Below the pieces are notes generated by a model. That model did not search any database and was not told the origin of the DNA. It saw nothing but the letters and a program-made list of their open reading frames with translations. Shown piece by piece: positions 36,915 through 46,439 of a stretch of 64,000 bases of DNA; the stretch's first letter is position 1; every line of letters starts with the position of its first letter. Origin of the DNA: Hartmannibacter diazotrophicus (GTDB taxonomy: Bacteria; Pseudomonadota; Alphaproteobacteria; Rhizobiales; Pleomorphomonadaceae); contig NZ_LT960614.1 in NCBI RefSeq assembly GCF_900231165.1, positions 2,602,550-2,666,549 of the forward strand, in the 5' to 3' direction. The translations under genes were made by a program, and so were the position numbers.

Positions 36915-37170
36915 CAAAAAAGTAGAGCCCGGTGCTTTCGCCCGGGCTCTATTCAGAATTTATTTAGCATTTTGCGCAAATTTAAGGGCATCAAATGATG
37001 CTCTTAGAACGTATGAAATCTCAAAAATTTGATTGCTAGATGCTTAAACACATAAACCACCAATAAACGGAGGATGGCCGGCCGTGGGTCACAGAGGAGG
37101 CCACTCTCGCCACAGCCGGCCAACCGGCCCTAGTGTATCCGGGAGATGCGGCGGACCCGAATACACAAGG
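36915..37170 (-). ncRNA. Candidate structured small RNA
   Basis: The 849-bp gap between the DUF2842 gene and pleD has no convincing protein gene. On the minus strand it shows three hairpins in a row: GTGTAT/ATACAC extended by CGGG/CCCG (37166-37133), a stem of about 12 pairs GGCCGGC...GCCGGCC (37121-37076) whose loop holds CCTCCTC, and a terminator with a T-run (36950-36915). The order hairpin-hairpin-terminator and the anti-Shine-Dalgarno loop suggest a trans-acting sRNA. The 5' end is a guess and no consensus promoter is visible. From 37170 to 37699 I see nothing definite. Confidence 0.35.
36924..36950 (-). terminator. Rho-independent terminator, minus strand
   Basis: AGAGCCCGG/CCGGGCTCT is a nine-pair stem with a nine-base loop, followed on the minus strand by six T residues. 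No protein gene feeds into it from the right, which supports a non-coding transcript. Confidence 0.75.
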
Positions 37171-37699
37171 GTTACTTGGCGAGGCGGCATCGGTTAATGT
37201 CTTTCATTTCGTTGCCGTCTCGCTTCTTCGATTTCCAACCTAAGTTACGCCCGTCTTCCGGGCAATAGTTTTCCGATTGGATTGCTTTTTATTCGAATTT
37301 CTTCGTAAATAGTTAAGGTAAACGTATTTCCAAGCCTGATTTGGACAGCAGTCCCGGCTTATTGCCAGTTCGTTGCAGGGCGGCAGGCCGGCATGGTCGA
37401 TTTCATCAAGACGCGGCTGGCACCCTCGCGCGAGGCCAAGTCAGTTTTGTGAAAGTATCGTTCTCTGGATGAACTGTTTCTGAACGGGCCGCGGCCAGAA
37501 CATTCCTGTCTATCCACCCGTCGCGCTTGAAAAACGCGCTTCTCGCCCAGCATTGTGAGACAGGCGAAAGTGTCGACGAAATGGCAGATCGTTGCACATC
37601 CGCAACAGGCAACGGGCATAGGTCGCCGCGCCGGACATCGGCCGGCAGCCTGTAGATGCGAAGTCGGTTAACTATCCCCTCAGGCGGGAGATACCAGGG

Positions 37700-39076
37700 T
37701 CAGGCGGCGTCGGCGACGACGCGATTGCGCCCGTCCCTCTTGGCCGCATAAAGGGCCATATCCGCACGCCGGAGCATCTTTTCCGGGGTGTCATCCGGCG
37801 GCGCCGCAACCGCCAGGCCGATCGAGACCGTAACCTTGATCGGATCGCGCCCTCCCCCGATCGGGAACGGGCTGCGCGCAATGAGGTCCCGCAGCCGTTC
37901 GGCAATCGCAAGGCCGAAATGCTGGTCGGTATCGGGCATCACGATCACGAATTCCTCGCCGCCCATTCGGCAGGCCATGTCCATGCCGCGCAGGTTACGC
38001 TCGATGCGGGCGGCAAATTCCTTGAGCACCTCGTCGCCGGCACTGTGGCCATAGGTGTCGTTGACGCTCTTGAAATGGTCGATGTCGAGGACAAGCAGGG
38101 CAAGCTCATGGCCGCCGCGCGTGTTGGCCTGCTCGACGAGCTGCCCGATATGCATGTCGAAGTAGCGGCGATTGTGGAGCCCCGTCAGGCTGTCCGTCAG
38201 CGCCAGTTCCATCGTGTGCTGCACGGTGTCGCGAAGCCGGTCGGTGAAGCGCTTGCGCCGGATTTGCGTCCGGCACCGCGCCAGAAGCTCGTTCGCTTCC
38301 ACCGGCCGGACCAGATAGTCGTTCACGCCGAGTTCCAGCGCCCTGAGCATCCGCGGCTGGTCGTCCTGAGTGCAGACGAGCAGGATCGGCAGATGGCGCG
38401 TGCGTTCCAGCGAGCGAAGCTGGGAACAAATCCGGAGCGCATCGTGATCGGCCAGATCCGCATTGACGATGACGAGTTCAAAGTCGCCCTCGGCCGCCCG
38501 GATAAGGCCCTGGGTGGGATCGATTTCAAGCTCGACGTCATGCTCGCGCCGAAGCCCGCCGATGAGGCGTTCGTGGGACGACGGCCGGTTGTCGATCAGC
38601 AGGATACGTCCTTTGCCCGTCCGAGCCGGATCGGCAAAGAACATCGCTTCCGCAAGGCTGCTGTTGTCGCTGTCGGTCGCGCGCGCATGGATTTCGTCCG
38701 TCAGCATCTTCAGCCGGACGAGGCTCTTGACCCGCGTGATCAGTTGAAGATCGCCAACCGGCTTGGTCAGGAAATCGTCGGCGCCGGCCTGCAGCCCCTG
38801 CACCCGGTCGCGCGTCTGGTCGAGCGCCGTGATCAGGATGACGGGAATATGGACAGTGCGCGGGTTGGCCTTGAGGCGGCGGCAAAGCTCGAATCCGTCC
38901 ATGCCGGGCATCATGACGTCGAGGAGAATGAGATCGCAGGTGTTGGTCTCGAAGAATGTCAGGACTTCCTGGCCGCTAGCCGCCGTCACGACATCGAAAT
39001 ATTCCGCCAGCAGCCGTGCCTCGAGCAATTTGATGTTTGCGGCAATATCGTCGACAACCAAAATCCGTGCGGACAT
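37700..39076 (-). CDS. pleD: PleD-type response regulator diguanylate cyclase
   Basis: A 458-residue cytoplasmic protein: receiver domain 1 (Asp53 in LILLDVMMPG), a second receiver-like adaptor domain (about 155-275), then a GGDEF cyclase with active site RMGGEEF and, five residues before it, the inhibitory I-site RGMD. It makes c-di-GMP from GTP on phosphorylation. In Caulobacter PleD controls the swarmer-to-stalked change. The ATG at 39076 follows AGGGGG nine bases upstream; an in-frame TTG at 39085 is less likely. It is downstream of divK on the same strand, but a 364-bp gap suggests a promoter of its own. Confidence 0.95.
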   Translation of the reverse strand: MSARILVVDDIAANIKLLEARLLAEYFDVVTAASGQEVLTFFETNTCDLILLDVMMPGMDGFELCRRLKANPRTVHIPVILITALDQTRDRVQGLQAGADDFLTKPVGDLQLITRVKSLVRLKMLTDEIHARATDSDNSSLAEAMFFADPARTGKGRILLIDNRPSSHERLIGGLRREHDVELEIDPTQGLIRAAEGDFELVIVNADLADHDALRICSQLRSLERTRHLPILLVCTQDDQPRMLRALELGVNDYLVRPVEANELLARCRTQIRRKRFTDRLRDTVQHTMELALTDSLTGLHNRRYFDMHIGQLVEQANTRGGHELALLVLDIDHFKSVNDTYGHSAGDEVLKEFAARIERNLRGMDMACRMGGEEFVIVMPDTDQHFGLAIAERLRDLIARSPFPIGGGRDPIKVTVSIGLAVAAPPDDTPEKMLRRADMALYAAKRDGRNRVVADAA

Positions 39077-39440
39077 CCCGACCAACCCCCTGGAGCACCC
39101 GAAGGCGGGAGTTCAAGACGACAAGCCGCCCGACGCCACCCTTGGCCCCTGTTCATTGCCCGGTCATCCGATGGCAAGCCATCTGCCATCCCCGCCCACT
39201 TTTGGGTTTGGCACCTTGACCGGTTATTCAAAGAACAACACAAAAACGTCAAACAGATACTAAAGCGAACGCCCAGAAAAACGCTGGAACGTCCGTGTTC
39301 TGAATGAAAATGACTGCCGCGGCTTCGAAGAGCTCCGCCACCAGCCCGCATACCCGGAATGAGACGAATGCCACCTGCCCCAGCATGATCGAGGCCGCGT
39401 CAGAGGGCCATCTACCACGCATTCGCTGACGGCGCCGCCA
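39077..39440 (-). other. Gap between divK and pleD
   Basis: There is no gene in this 364-bp stretch. On the minus strand, TTGACG and AATAAC are spaced by 18 bases near 39,220-39,260, a possible pleD promoter. The remainder shows nothing definite. Confidence 0.35.
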
Positions 39441-39815
39441 TCACTCTCCAAGATAGTTGCGAACGGTTTCCAAAAACTTTGCAACGGAGATAGGTTTTGA
39501 AATATAGGCTTCGCATCCGCCCTGCCGGATGCGTTCCTCGTCACCCTTCATGGCGAAGGCTGTGACGGCAATGACCGGGATCGAGCGAAGATCGTCGTCT
39601 TCCTTGATCCACTTGGTCACTTCCAGGCCCGACACCTCGGGAAGCTGGATGTCCATCAGGATGAGGTCGGGCTTGTGGGCGCGGGCGATATCGAGCGCTT
39701 CGATACCATTGCGTGTCTGCAAGGTCGCATAGCCATGCGCCTCCAGAAGATCATGGAAGAGCTTCATGTTGAGCTCGTTATCTTCCACGATCAGCACCGT
39801 CTTCGGCATCTTCAC
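39441..39815 (-). CDS. divK: DivK single-domain response regulator
   Basis: A 124-residue receiver without an output domain. The phospho-acceptor is Asp55 in [10 protein letters not shown], the acid pair is in [17 protein letters not shown], and the Lys in [11 protein letters not shown]. The sequence is nearly that of Caulobacter DivK, which is phosphorylated by DivJ/PleC-type kinases and feeds the CtrA circuit. It is followed by pleD on the same strand, a conserved pairing. Start at ATG 39815; the third residue is also Met and would number the Asp as 53, as in Caulobacter. Confidence 0.96.
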   Translation of the reverse strand: MKMPKTVLIVEDNELNMKLFHDLLEAHGYATLQTRNGIEALDIARAHKPDLILMDIQLPEVSGLEVTKWIKEDDDLRSIPVIAVTAFAMKGDEERIRQGGCEAYISKPISVAKFLETVRNYLGE

Positions 39816-39976
39816 TCTCCGCGGGCATCCGCTCCCCGGTCGCCGGCCAGTGATCGCCGATAAACAGGAACCGAATGCTTGCCCGTGCCAGAAGAGGCGA
39901 TCCGCTCGCCAACTGGCACTTTCACATGCTACTCGATGACATTACGAAGAAAATCTTTCGGAAACGCAAACATTTA

Positions 39977-40276
39977 ATGGAAAAGGCAATGCAGAAGCGA
40001 CTGACGCGGGAGGAAGCCGAAGGCATCGCAATCTCCGGATTGCGCTTCCTTGCCGGCAACGGCGAGGCTCTCGGACGTTTTCTGGCGCTGGCCGGCATCG
40101 GGCCGCAGGATCTGCGCACCGCGGCGAACGAACCCGGATTTCTGGCTGGCGTGCTGGAATTTTATCTGGAAGACGAAAGCCTTCTGCTCAGTTTCGCAAG
40201 CAATGAAAACTTGCGGCCGACCATGATCGCGATGGCCCGCCACACGCTGGAAATCACCGCCGAGGACGATTTCTGA
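39977..40276 (+). CDS. DUF3572 family protein
   Basis: A 99-residue helical protein: GIAISGLRFLAGNGEALGRFLALAGIGPQDLR, then EPGFLAGVLEFYLEDESLLLSFAS. This is the DUF3572 pattern, found next to divK in many Rhizobiales. Function is unknown. The start at ATG 39977 is chosen by family length; ATG 39989 is an alternative. It is divergent from divK. Confidence 0.85.
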   Translation: MEKAMQKRLTREEAEGIAISGLRFLAGNGEALGRFLALAGIGPQDLRTAANEPGFLAGVLEFYLEDESLLLSFASNENLRPTMIAMARHTLEITAEDDF

Positions 40277-40375
40277 CACTTGCCCCAGGGGACGGGACAA
40301 CCTCCGCGAAGGACTTGCCGGGCATGACGGGGGAAGCGTAAACTCGCCCCTCTTCACCGTCAGAGAGACAAGGCC

Positions 40376-41719
40376 GTGCCGGCGTCAAGCGAGTTTCAGG
40401 CCGATTCGCCGCCAGACCCGAAGTCGGCAGTCACGCAGGGGCCGGCGGGGTTCTGCCGCGATTGCCTCCATCCCGTCGAAGGCACCGAGCGCCGTTGCCG
40501 CCAATGCGGTGGCCCGCGGTTGCTCCGCCATCCGGAACTGCCCTCGCTCTCCATCGCCCATGTCGACTGCGACGCCTTCTTCGCCGCGGTGGAAAAGCGG
40601 GACGATCCGTCCCTTCGCGACAAGCCCCTGATCATCGGCGGCGGCAAGCGCGGCGTTGTCTCGACCGCCTGCTACATCGCCCGCATCCGGGGGGTGCGGT
40701 CGGCGATGCCGATGTTCAAGGCGCTTGAAGCCTGCCCGGACGCCGTGGTGATCAAGCCGAACGGCGCCAAATATGCCGCCGTCGGGCGCGAGGTGCGCGC
40801 CCTGATGATGGAACTGACGCCGCTTGTCGAGCCGCTCTCCATCGACGAGGCCTTCCTCGACCTCACCGGGACGATGCGCCTGCACAAGGCGATCCCGGCG
40901 CTCGCGCTCGCCCGCTTCGCCCGCCGCGTCGAGAACGAGATCGGCATCACCGTGTCGGTCGGTCTCAGCTACAACAAGTTCCTCGCCAAGATCGCCTCGG
41001 ACCTCGACAAGCCGCGCGGCTTCGCCGTCGTCGGCAAGGCCGAGGCACGCGACTTCCTCGGGCGCCAGCCGATCTCGCTGATCTGGGGCGTTGGAAAGGC
41101 CGCGCAGGCCAGGCTCGCCGCCGACGGACTGCGCAGCATCGGCCAGCTTCAGGATATGGAGGAGGCGACGCTCGCCAAGCGCTATGGCGCCATGGGCCTC
41201 AAACTGGCCCGGCTCTCGCGCGGCGAGGACAATCGGTCGATCTCGCCCGATTCAAAGCGCAAGAGCGTCAGCGCGGAGACGACCTTCGAGACGGATCTCG
41301 CCCGTCTCTCCGATCTTCGCCCCATCATTCGCGAGTTGTCCGAAAAGGTCGCAAGGCACCTCAAGTCCCACGGCGTCGGCGGCTGGACGGTCACGCTGAA
41401 GCTCAAGACCAGGGACTTCAAGATCCGCACGCGCAGCCAGCGCCTGCACGATCCGACCCAACTCGCCGACCGGCTCTTTACGGCCGCTGACGCACTGCTT
41501 CGCCGCGAGACGGATGGAACACAGTATAGGTTGATTGGTGTCGGACTGTCCGACCTCGTCGATCCACGGCTTTGCGATCCGGGCGACCTCGCCGATCCGG
41601 GCGCAAGCCGCCGCGCCGCCGCCGAACGCGCGGTCGACACCCTGCGCGAAAAATTCGGCAGGACGGTTGTCGAAACGGGGCTCGTCTTCGAGAGCCACAA
41701 GCCGGGCAAGACGGACTGA
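40376..41719 (+). CDS. dinB: DNA polymerase IV (Y-family)
   Basis: A 447-residue translesion polymerase. The catalytic palm shows [19 protein letters not shown] (about 62-80) and the [11 protein letters not shown] acidic pair (about 154-164). A helix-hairpin-helix lies near [13 protein letters not shown], and the little-finger domain follows. The N-terminus carries a CRDC...CRQC zinc-finger-like extension, common in Rhizobiales homologues. The start is a GTG (40376) after AAGG. The C-terminal 20 residues do not clearly show the beta-clamp motif. No SOS box is visible upstream. Confidence 0.94.
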   Translation: MPASSEFQADSPPDPKSAVTQGPAGFCRDCLHPVEGTERRCRQCGGPRLLRHPELPSLSIAHVDCDAFFAAVEKRDDPSLRDKPLIIGGGKRGVVSTACYIARIRGVRSAMPMFKALEACPDAVVIKPNGAKYAAVGREVRALMMELTPLVEPLSIDEAFLDLTGTMRLHKAIPALALARFARRVENEIGITVSVGLSYNKFLAKIASDLDKPRGFAVVGKAEARDFLGRQPISLIWGVGKAAQARLAADGLRSIGQLQDMEEATLAKRYGAMGLKLARLSRGEDNRSISPDSKRKSVSAETTFETDLARLSDLRPIIRELSEKVARHLKSHGVGGWTVTLKLKTRDFKIRTRSQRLHDPTQLADRLFTAADALLRRETDGTQYRLIGVGLSDLVDPRLCDPGDLADPGASRRAAAERAVDTLREKFGRTVVETGLVFESHKPGKTD

Positions 41720-41810
41720 CCGCTACCGTAGCCGTTAGTCGGTCAGTCGTCAGGTTCTATGATTCCCCGTTCGCCGTAGTCTTGGGCCGTAGCCCCGAAC
41801 GGTCTCCGCC

Positions 41811-41917
41811 CTAGAGCATTTCCGTTCAAAACGGAGTCACGGAAATACTCTATATTTTTTGTTTTCACGCAAATCCGGACGGAAAACCGGTTCCCACTTT
41901 TCCTGGATTTGCTCTAG
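41811..41917. repeat. Rhizobial-type palindromic intergenic repeat
   Basis: Two hairpins are bounded by CTAGAGC and GCTCTAG: the first pairs ATTTCCGT with ACGGAAAT, the second GCAAATCC with GGATTTGC around a core containing GGAAAACCGGTTCCC. Elements of this style, with GAAAAGTG...GGTTTTCC cores, are scattered between genes in Rhizobiales. The right end supplies the stop codon of eipB. Confidence 0.7.
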
Positions 41918-42732
41918 TCGCAGGCGTCTTTCGGCAGCGTCTCGAGGCTGGCCATCCGGCCCGCAAGCTTGAAGTCGCCGTAGTCGAGCATGAGGTCGTC
42001 GGCAACGCCATTGGCGTAGAGATCGAAGGCGACCGTGTATTCCGGCGGCTTGTCGTCATGCACGGCCGGATCGAAATACGAGACGCTGACCGGCCAGTGC
42101 TTCATGCCCGCCAGTCTTGCTGCCGGACCGTCGTGAGACGCCAGTTTCGCCGCTCCGATGATCGCCGTCGTGTCCGATGCCCGGTCGCCGTCATCGACAC
42201 CGTCAAAGATCTTGGCTTCGAGCAGGTTCTCTCCGGCCTGCGCGGCCGAAATGAGATCGCGCAGGTTCTGGGTCGGGAAGACAACCGCCGGGGCCAGATC
42301 CACCGTCCGGTCCGCCGGGCTTTGCAGCTGGATGCGGACATTCCCGCCATCCTTGCTGGCAGCCCCCTTCACTTCCTGGGTCAGCACGTCGTTGGTGTAG
42401 GTCTGCGACAGGAAACTGAAGGCGTTGCCTTCCGGGCTCTCGAACGTCGTCGTTCGCAGATCCGTCAGCATATCCTTGGATTCGCTGTCGACGAGGGTCA
42501 GGACGAAGCGAAAGTTCGTCGTATAACCTTCGCAGGCTCCGCCCGAAAACTCCATCACCATACGGCCCCTGACGCTGGAGATGCCCGACTGGCCGTTGCT
42601 GTCGGCAAGGCTGAGATCGTAGACGGCCCTGTGGGGCAGCAGCGAGACGGCCGCACTCGCAGCCGGAGCCTGAGAAAGAGCGACCACAGCCGCGCCCATA
42701 AACAGGGCAATCTTGCACGTCGATGTCATCAT
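41914..42732 (-). CDS. eipB: EipB family periplasmic cell-envelope integrity protein (DUF1849)
   Basis: A 272-residue protein with a signal peptide (MMTSTCKIALFMGAAVVALSQ, cleavage near ASA), then the family opening SLLPHRAVYDLSL and VRGRMVMEFSGGACEGYTTNFRF. Cysteines occur in GGACEGY and at the penultimate position (KDACD), matching the conserved disulfide of Brucella EipB. EipB is a beta-spiral protein that helps keep the envelope intact. The stop codon lies at the edge of the intergenic repeat, so the last residues may have been set by its insertion. Confidence 0.9.
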   Translation of the reverse strand: MMTSTCKIALFMGAAVVALSQAPAASAAVSLLPHRAVYDLSLADSNGQSGISSVRGRMVMEFSGGACEGYTTNFRFVLTLVDSESKDMLTDLRTTTFESPEGNAFSFLSQTYTNDVLTQEVKGAASKDGGNVRIQLQSPADRTVDLAPAVVFPTQNLRDLISAAQAGENLLEAKIFDGVDDGDRASDTTAIIGAAKLASHDGPAARLAGMKHWPVSVSYFDPAVHDDKPPEYTVAFDLYANGVADDLMLDYGDFKLAGRMASLETLPKDACD

Positions 42733-42910
42733 CAGGGCCTCTCGATACGCATCTCACACGCGCCTGATTTTGCGCCTCAGGCACCCCATTGTCGCCTCAT
42801 TTGGGGGCTTTCGGCAATACGTCTTGCAGGCGTCGTGCCTTTCGGCCAAAAAGGCGCACGAACGTTGCCGCAACGACCCTCTCGAAACTGCAAAAATCCG
42901 GGAAAAATCA

Positions 42911-43375
42911 ATGTCCGACGCCATCGAAACCCGCATCAAGGAACTGGGATATCATCTGCCCGAAGCGCCGCTTCCGGCTGCGGCCTATGTTCCCTATGTC
43001 ATCACCGGCAACCTGATCTTCATTTCTGGGCAGATTTCCAAGTCGCCGGGCGGCGAAAGCGTCGTCGGCAAGCTCGGCGCCGATCTGGAGCTGGAAGCCG
43101 GTCAGGCCGCCGCCCGTATCTGCGCCCTCAACATTCTCGCCCAGGCCAAGGCCGCCGTCGGCAGCCTCGACCGGATTACCCGGGTCGTTCGCCTCAACGG
43201 CTTCGTCAACGCCACGCCCGACTACGTGGACCATCCGAAGGTGATCAACGGCGCCTCGGAGTTCATGGGCGAGGTGCTGGGCGAAAAGGGAACCCATTCG
43301 CGCTGCGCCCTCGGCGTCTCGGGCCTGCCCTTCGGCGTTGCCGTCGAAATCGACGCGGTCATCGAGTTCAAGTGA
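42911..43375 (+). CDS. RidA family (YjgF-type) protein
   Basis: A 154-residue RidA-superfamily protein, of the longer subgroup starting IETRIKELGYHLPEAPLPAAAYVPYV. Conserved elements are FISGQIS, the Arg region around VVRLNGFVNATPDY, and a C-terminal LPFGVAVEIDAVIEF holding the Glu. RidA deaminates reactive enamines and imines from PLP enzymes; this subgroup is less well studied. The phosphodiesterase gene starts four bases after its stop, so they form an operon. Confidence 0.9.
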   Translation: MSDAIETRIKELGYHLPEAPLPAAAYVPYVITGNLIFISGQISKSPGGESVVGKLGADLELEAGQAAARICALNILAQAKAAVGSLDRITRVVRLNGFVNATPDYVDHPKVINGASEFMGEVLGEKGTHSRCALGVSGLPFGVAVEIDAVIEFK

Positions 43376-43379
43376 CATC

Positions 43380-44156
43380 ATGGGCCATGCCGACTGGCTG
43401 ATCGCAAGACCCGTCGCTCACCGCGGCCTGCATGACATCAAGGCGGGCCGCGTCGAGAACACCCCGTCGGCCGTCGAGGCGGCCATCGCTAGGAATTTCG
43501 CCATCGAGATCGACATCCACCTGTCGGCCGATGGCGAAGCTTTCGTATTTCACGACAGCACGCTCGACCGCCTCACCGAAGGCACCGGCCCGGTCGCGGC
43601 CATGACGATCGCCGATCTGAAACGCGTGCCCTTCACGGCCACCAGCGACCGGATACCGACCCTCGACGAAGTGCTCGAGATTGTCGGCGGCAAGGTTCCG
43701 ATCGTCATCGAGGTCAAGAGCTTTGCCGGTCACGAGACAACCGCTCTCGTCGCCCGGTCGGTCGAGATCGTTCGGGCCTACAAGGGCCCGGCTGCACTGA
43801 TGTCCTTCGATCCCGGCGCGGTCCTCGCCATGCGCCAGCTGGCGCCGGACATTCCGCGCGGCATCGTGGCCGACGATTGCTCCGATGAGGACGACTGGGG
43901 CGGCTTTTCCCGCTGGCAGCGCTTCTATCTGCGCAATCTCCTGCACGCGCCGAAGACGCGGCCGCATTTCGTCAACTACTGGGTCAAGGCCCTGCCCACC
44001 CCTGCCCCCGCTCTTCTGCGCCGGCTCGGCGTTCCGATCCTCACCTGGACGATCCGGACGGCGGAGGACGTTGCCCGCGCAAGCCGCCATGCGGACCAGA
44101 TCGTTTTCGAAGGCTTCGATCCGGACCTTGGCAATGCACCGCCCGCCAGCCCATAA
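43380..44156 (+). CDS. Glycerophosphodiester phosphodiesterase family protein
   Basis: A 258-residue TIM-barrel enzyme: PVAHRGLHDIKAGRVENTPSA (catalytic His and the RGxxxxxPEN-like region), IEIDIHLSADGEAFVFHDSTLDRLT (metal-binding EID and HD), then EVKSF and WTIRTAEDV. These identify the GDPD family, which cuts glycerophosphodiesters to glycerol-3-phosphate and an alcohol. No signal peptide is seen, so it acts in the cytoplasm. It is coupled to the RidA gene. Confidence 0.92.
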   Translation: MGHADWLIARPVAHRGLHDIKAGRVENTPSAVEAAIARNFAIEIDIHLSADGEAFVFHDSTLDRLTEGTGPVAAMTIADLKRVPFTATSDRIPTLDEVLEIVGGKVPIVIEVKSFAGHETTALVARSVEIVRAYKGPAALMSFDPGAVLAMRQLAPDIPRGIVADDCSDEDDWGGFSRWQRFYLRNLLHAPKTRPHFVNYWVKALPTPAPALLRRLGVPILTWTIRTAEDVARASRHADQIVFEGFDPDLGNAPPASP

Positions 44157-44248
44157 CCCGGCTCAAGCAGCAGGAAAATCGATCAAATTTCGTTTCCCGG
44201 ACGCATGGGAAATTGACTGCTGCGCCGCAACACCCAAAATGTAGGCGC

Positions 44249-45463
44249 ATGCAGACAGAAATTCCGCTCCGCGTCGTCGCTTCCCTTGCCGATCTCGATC
44301 GGCAAGCATGGGACCGCGTCGCCAATCCGGGCTGGGACCTGCCCGAGGGCGGCCGCTTGCAGCCAAGCGCCGGTGTCCAGCCGGCACAGCCCTACAATCC
44401 CTTCGTCGCCTATGACTTTCTCTGGTCCCTAGAGGAATCCGGCTGCGCGACACGGCGCACCGGCTGGCTCGGCCAGCACCTGATCCTTGGCGACGAGACA
44501 TCGATCGAGGCTGCCGTCCCCGCCTATCTGAAGTCCCATAGCCAGGGCGAGTATGTCTTCGACTGGGGCTGGGCCGACGCCTTCGAGCGCGCCGGCGGCA
44601 GCTACTATCCGAAACTCCAGATCTCCGTTCCCTTCACGCCCGCGACCGGACCGCGCCTGCTCGTCGGCGACGGTGAAGGCGCCTTCGAGCGCCGCGCGAT
44701 CATGGCCGAGGGAATCATGACCCTCACCCGCCGGCATGGTGCGTCATCGGCCCATGCGACCTTTCTGGAGCCGGAGGACGCGGACATCCTCTCAAGCTCA
44801 GGCTTCCTAGAACGCACGGACCAGCAGTTCCACTGGACCAACGATGGGTACGGCTCCTACGACGACTTCCTCGCCGCCCTCGCCTCGCGCAAGCGCAAGG
44901 CTCTCAAGAAGGAGCGCCGGGAGGCGCTCGCCAGCGATATCTCGATCGAATGGATCACGGGCAAGGATCTGACGGAAGCGCACTGGGATGCCTTCTACGC
45001 CTTCTACATGGACACCGGCGGGCGCAAATGGGGCCGGCCCTATCTGAACCGGCTGTTCTTCTCGCAGGTGTCCGACCGCATGGCCGACCGCATCCTGCTG
45101 GTCATGGCCAAGCGGGAGGGTCGCTACATCGCCGGCGCCCTCAATTTCATCGGCTCGGACACACTCTATGGCCGCAACTGGGGCTGCATCGAGGATCACC
45201 CCTTCCTGCATTTCGAGGTCTGCTACCATCAGGCTATCGATTTCGCCATCGCCCACGGCCTGAAGACCGTCGAAGCGGGCGCGCAAGGCGAGCACAAGCT
45301 GGCGCGCGGCTACCTGCCGGTCACAACCCGGTCGGCCCATTTCATCGCCAACCCGAGCTTCCGGGAGGCCATCGCCGACTATCTGGTCCGCGAGAGACGG
45401 GCCATCGCCGAAAATGCGGAATTCCTCAGCGATCAGGGGCCCTTCCGCCGCGATTGCGACTGA
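44249..45463 (+). CDS. FemAB-like GNAT-superfamily protein (DUF482)
   Basis: A 404-residue cytoplasmic protein with the duplicated GNAT fold of the alphaproteobacterial peptidogalycan-type family (DUF482). Typical stretches are PYNPFVAYDFLWSLEESG, LASRKRKALKKERREAL, FYMDTGGRKWGRPYLNR and VEAGAQGEHKLARGYLP. Related FemAB enzymes transfer aminoacyl groups to lipid-linked precursors, but this family has no proven reaction. I prefer ATG 44249; ATG 44213 in the same frame is possible. It follows the phosphodiesterase gene by 92 bp. Confidence 0.88.
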   Translation: MQTEIPLRVVASLADLDRQAWDRVANPGWDLPEGGRLQPSAGVQPAQPYNPFVAYDFLWSLEESGCATRRTGWLGQHLILGDETSIEAAVPAYLKSHSQGEYVFDWGWADAFERAGGSYYPKLQISVPFTPATGPRLLVGDGEGAFERRAIMAEGIMTLTRRHGASSAHATFLEPEDADILSSSGFLERTDQQFHWTNDGYGSYDDFLAALASRKRKALKKERREALASDISIEWITGKDLTEAHWDAFYAFYMDTGGRKWGRPYLNRLFFSQVSDRMADRILLVMAKREGRYIAGALNFIGSDTLYGRNWGCIEDHPFLHFEVCYHQAIDFAIAHGLKTVEAGAQGEHKLARGYLPVTTRSAHFIANPSFREAIADYLVRERRAIAENAEFLSDQGPFRRDCD

Positions 45464-45646
45464 CGCAAAGCATCACGCTATTCTTTTGTTATGTCTTTGG
45501 ATTCGGCCTCAAAACGCGTTCCGGTCGTTGCCGCGATGCTGTAGTCTGCCCGTCCCGGGAGCCTGCCTTGCTTCCGCTGGAATGCCGGCATTCGCAACTT
45601 GATCCGGGTGCAGCGGGCGAACGCGCAAGCAAAAAGAGGAAACGCG

Positions 45647-46066
45647 ATGAGCACCTATGACGACCAGAATATCTTCGCCAAGATCCTGCGCGGCGAGATT
45701 CCCTGTCACAAGGTCTTTGAAAATGACGACGCGATCGTCTTCATGGACATCATGCCCCAGAGCGAGGGCCATTCGCTCGTCGTCCCGAAAGCTGCCTCCC
45801 GCAATCTTCTCGATGCCGACCCGGCCGTCCTCGCCCGTGTAATTCCCGTGGTCCAGAAGATCACGGTCGCCGCGAAAACGGCCTTTCAGTCAGACGGCGT
45901 CAAGGTCGTGCAATTCAACGAGGCGCCTGCAGGCCAGAGCGTCTTTCACCTGCATTTTCATGTCATTCCGGTCTACGAGGGCGTCCCGCTTCGTCCCCAC
46001 AGCGGCGAGATGGCCGATCACGGCGAACTTGCCGCCCTTGCGGAAAAGCTCAAGGCCGCGCTCTGA
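45647..46066 (+). CDS. HIT family protein
   Basis: A 139-residue histidine-triad protein. The active-site triad is HLHFHV (usual HxHxHxx), with the earlier NIFAKILRGEIPCHKVFEND and QSEGHSLVVPK. It is of the Hint/HinT branch, purine nucleoside phosphoramidase-like, acting in the cytoplasm. The ATG at 45647 follows GAGGA. The physiological substrate is unknown. It is convergent with azlCD. Confidence 0.93.
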   Translation: MSTYDDQNIFAKILRGEIPCHKVFENDDAIVFMDIMPQSEGHSLVVPKAASRNLLDADPAVLARVIPVVQKITVAAKTAFQSDGVKVVQFNEAPAGQSVFHLHFHVIPVYEGVPLRPHSGEMADHGELAALAEKLKAAL

Positions 46067-46079
46067 CCTCGCCTAAGCT

Positions 46080-46436
46080 CTACCCGAACGTCCACCAGAG
46101 CTCGATCGCCAGCACGAACTGACCGAAAAGGATGCCGACGATCGGCCGGCGTCCTCCGGCGAAATAGGCCGCAAATCCGGCCAGGAACGCAAACAGCCGC
46201 ATCCAGGTAGGAAGTTCGGCGAGATGGCCCTGCGGGAAAAGGACGAGCCGGGCGACGACGGCCGCGACCAGCGCCGTGGCAACGGCCCGGACCCACCGCA
46301 GCGCCTCGCTGTCCTCGTCGAGCCGGGTGCCGAAGGCAACGCCCATCCAGCGCCAGATATGGGTCGGCAGGGCGCCGGCCAGGACCATGAAGGCAAAGGG
46401 CCACCAGGGCGCATCGATCCACTCGCTGCCGGGCAT
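46080..46436 (-). CDS. azlD: AzlD family membrane protein
   Basis: A 118-residue protein with three to four helices, including FAFMVLAGALPTHIWRWMGV and ATALVAAVVARLVLF. AzlD is the small partner of AzlC in branched-chain amino acid (or related) export. It starts three bases after the azlC stop, so the two are coupled. The helices contain little polar content apart from Thr-His in the first. Confidence 0.88.
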   Translation of the reverse strand: MPGSEWIDAPWWPFAFMVLAGALPTHIWRWMGVAFGTRLDEDSEALRWVRAVATALVAAVVARLVLFPQGHLAELPTWMRLFAFLAGFAAYFAGGRRPIVGILFGQFVLAIELWWTFG

Positions 46437-46439
46437 GCG

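Noticed and set aside
37359-37619. 86-codon minus-strand frame in the gap before pleD
   Set aside because: It has no ribosome site, an odd Cys/Arg composition and no similarity that I recognise.
36851-37699. tmRNA, RNase P RNA or 6S RNA in the structured gap
   Set aside because: I found no tag-coding stretch, no RNase P core sequence and no 6S-type long bubble hairpin.
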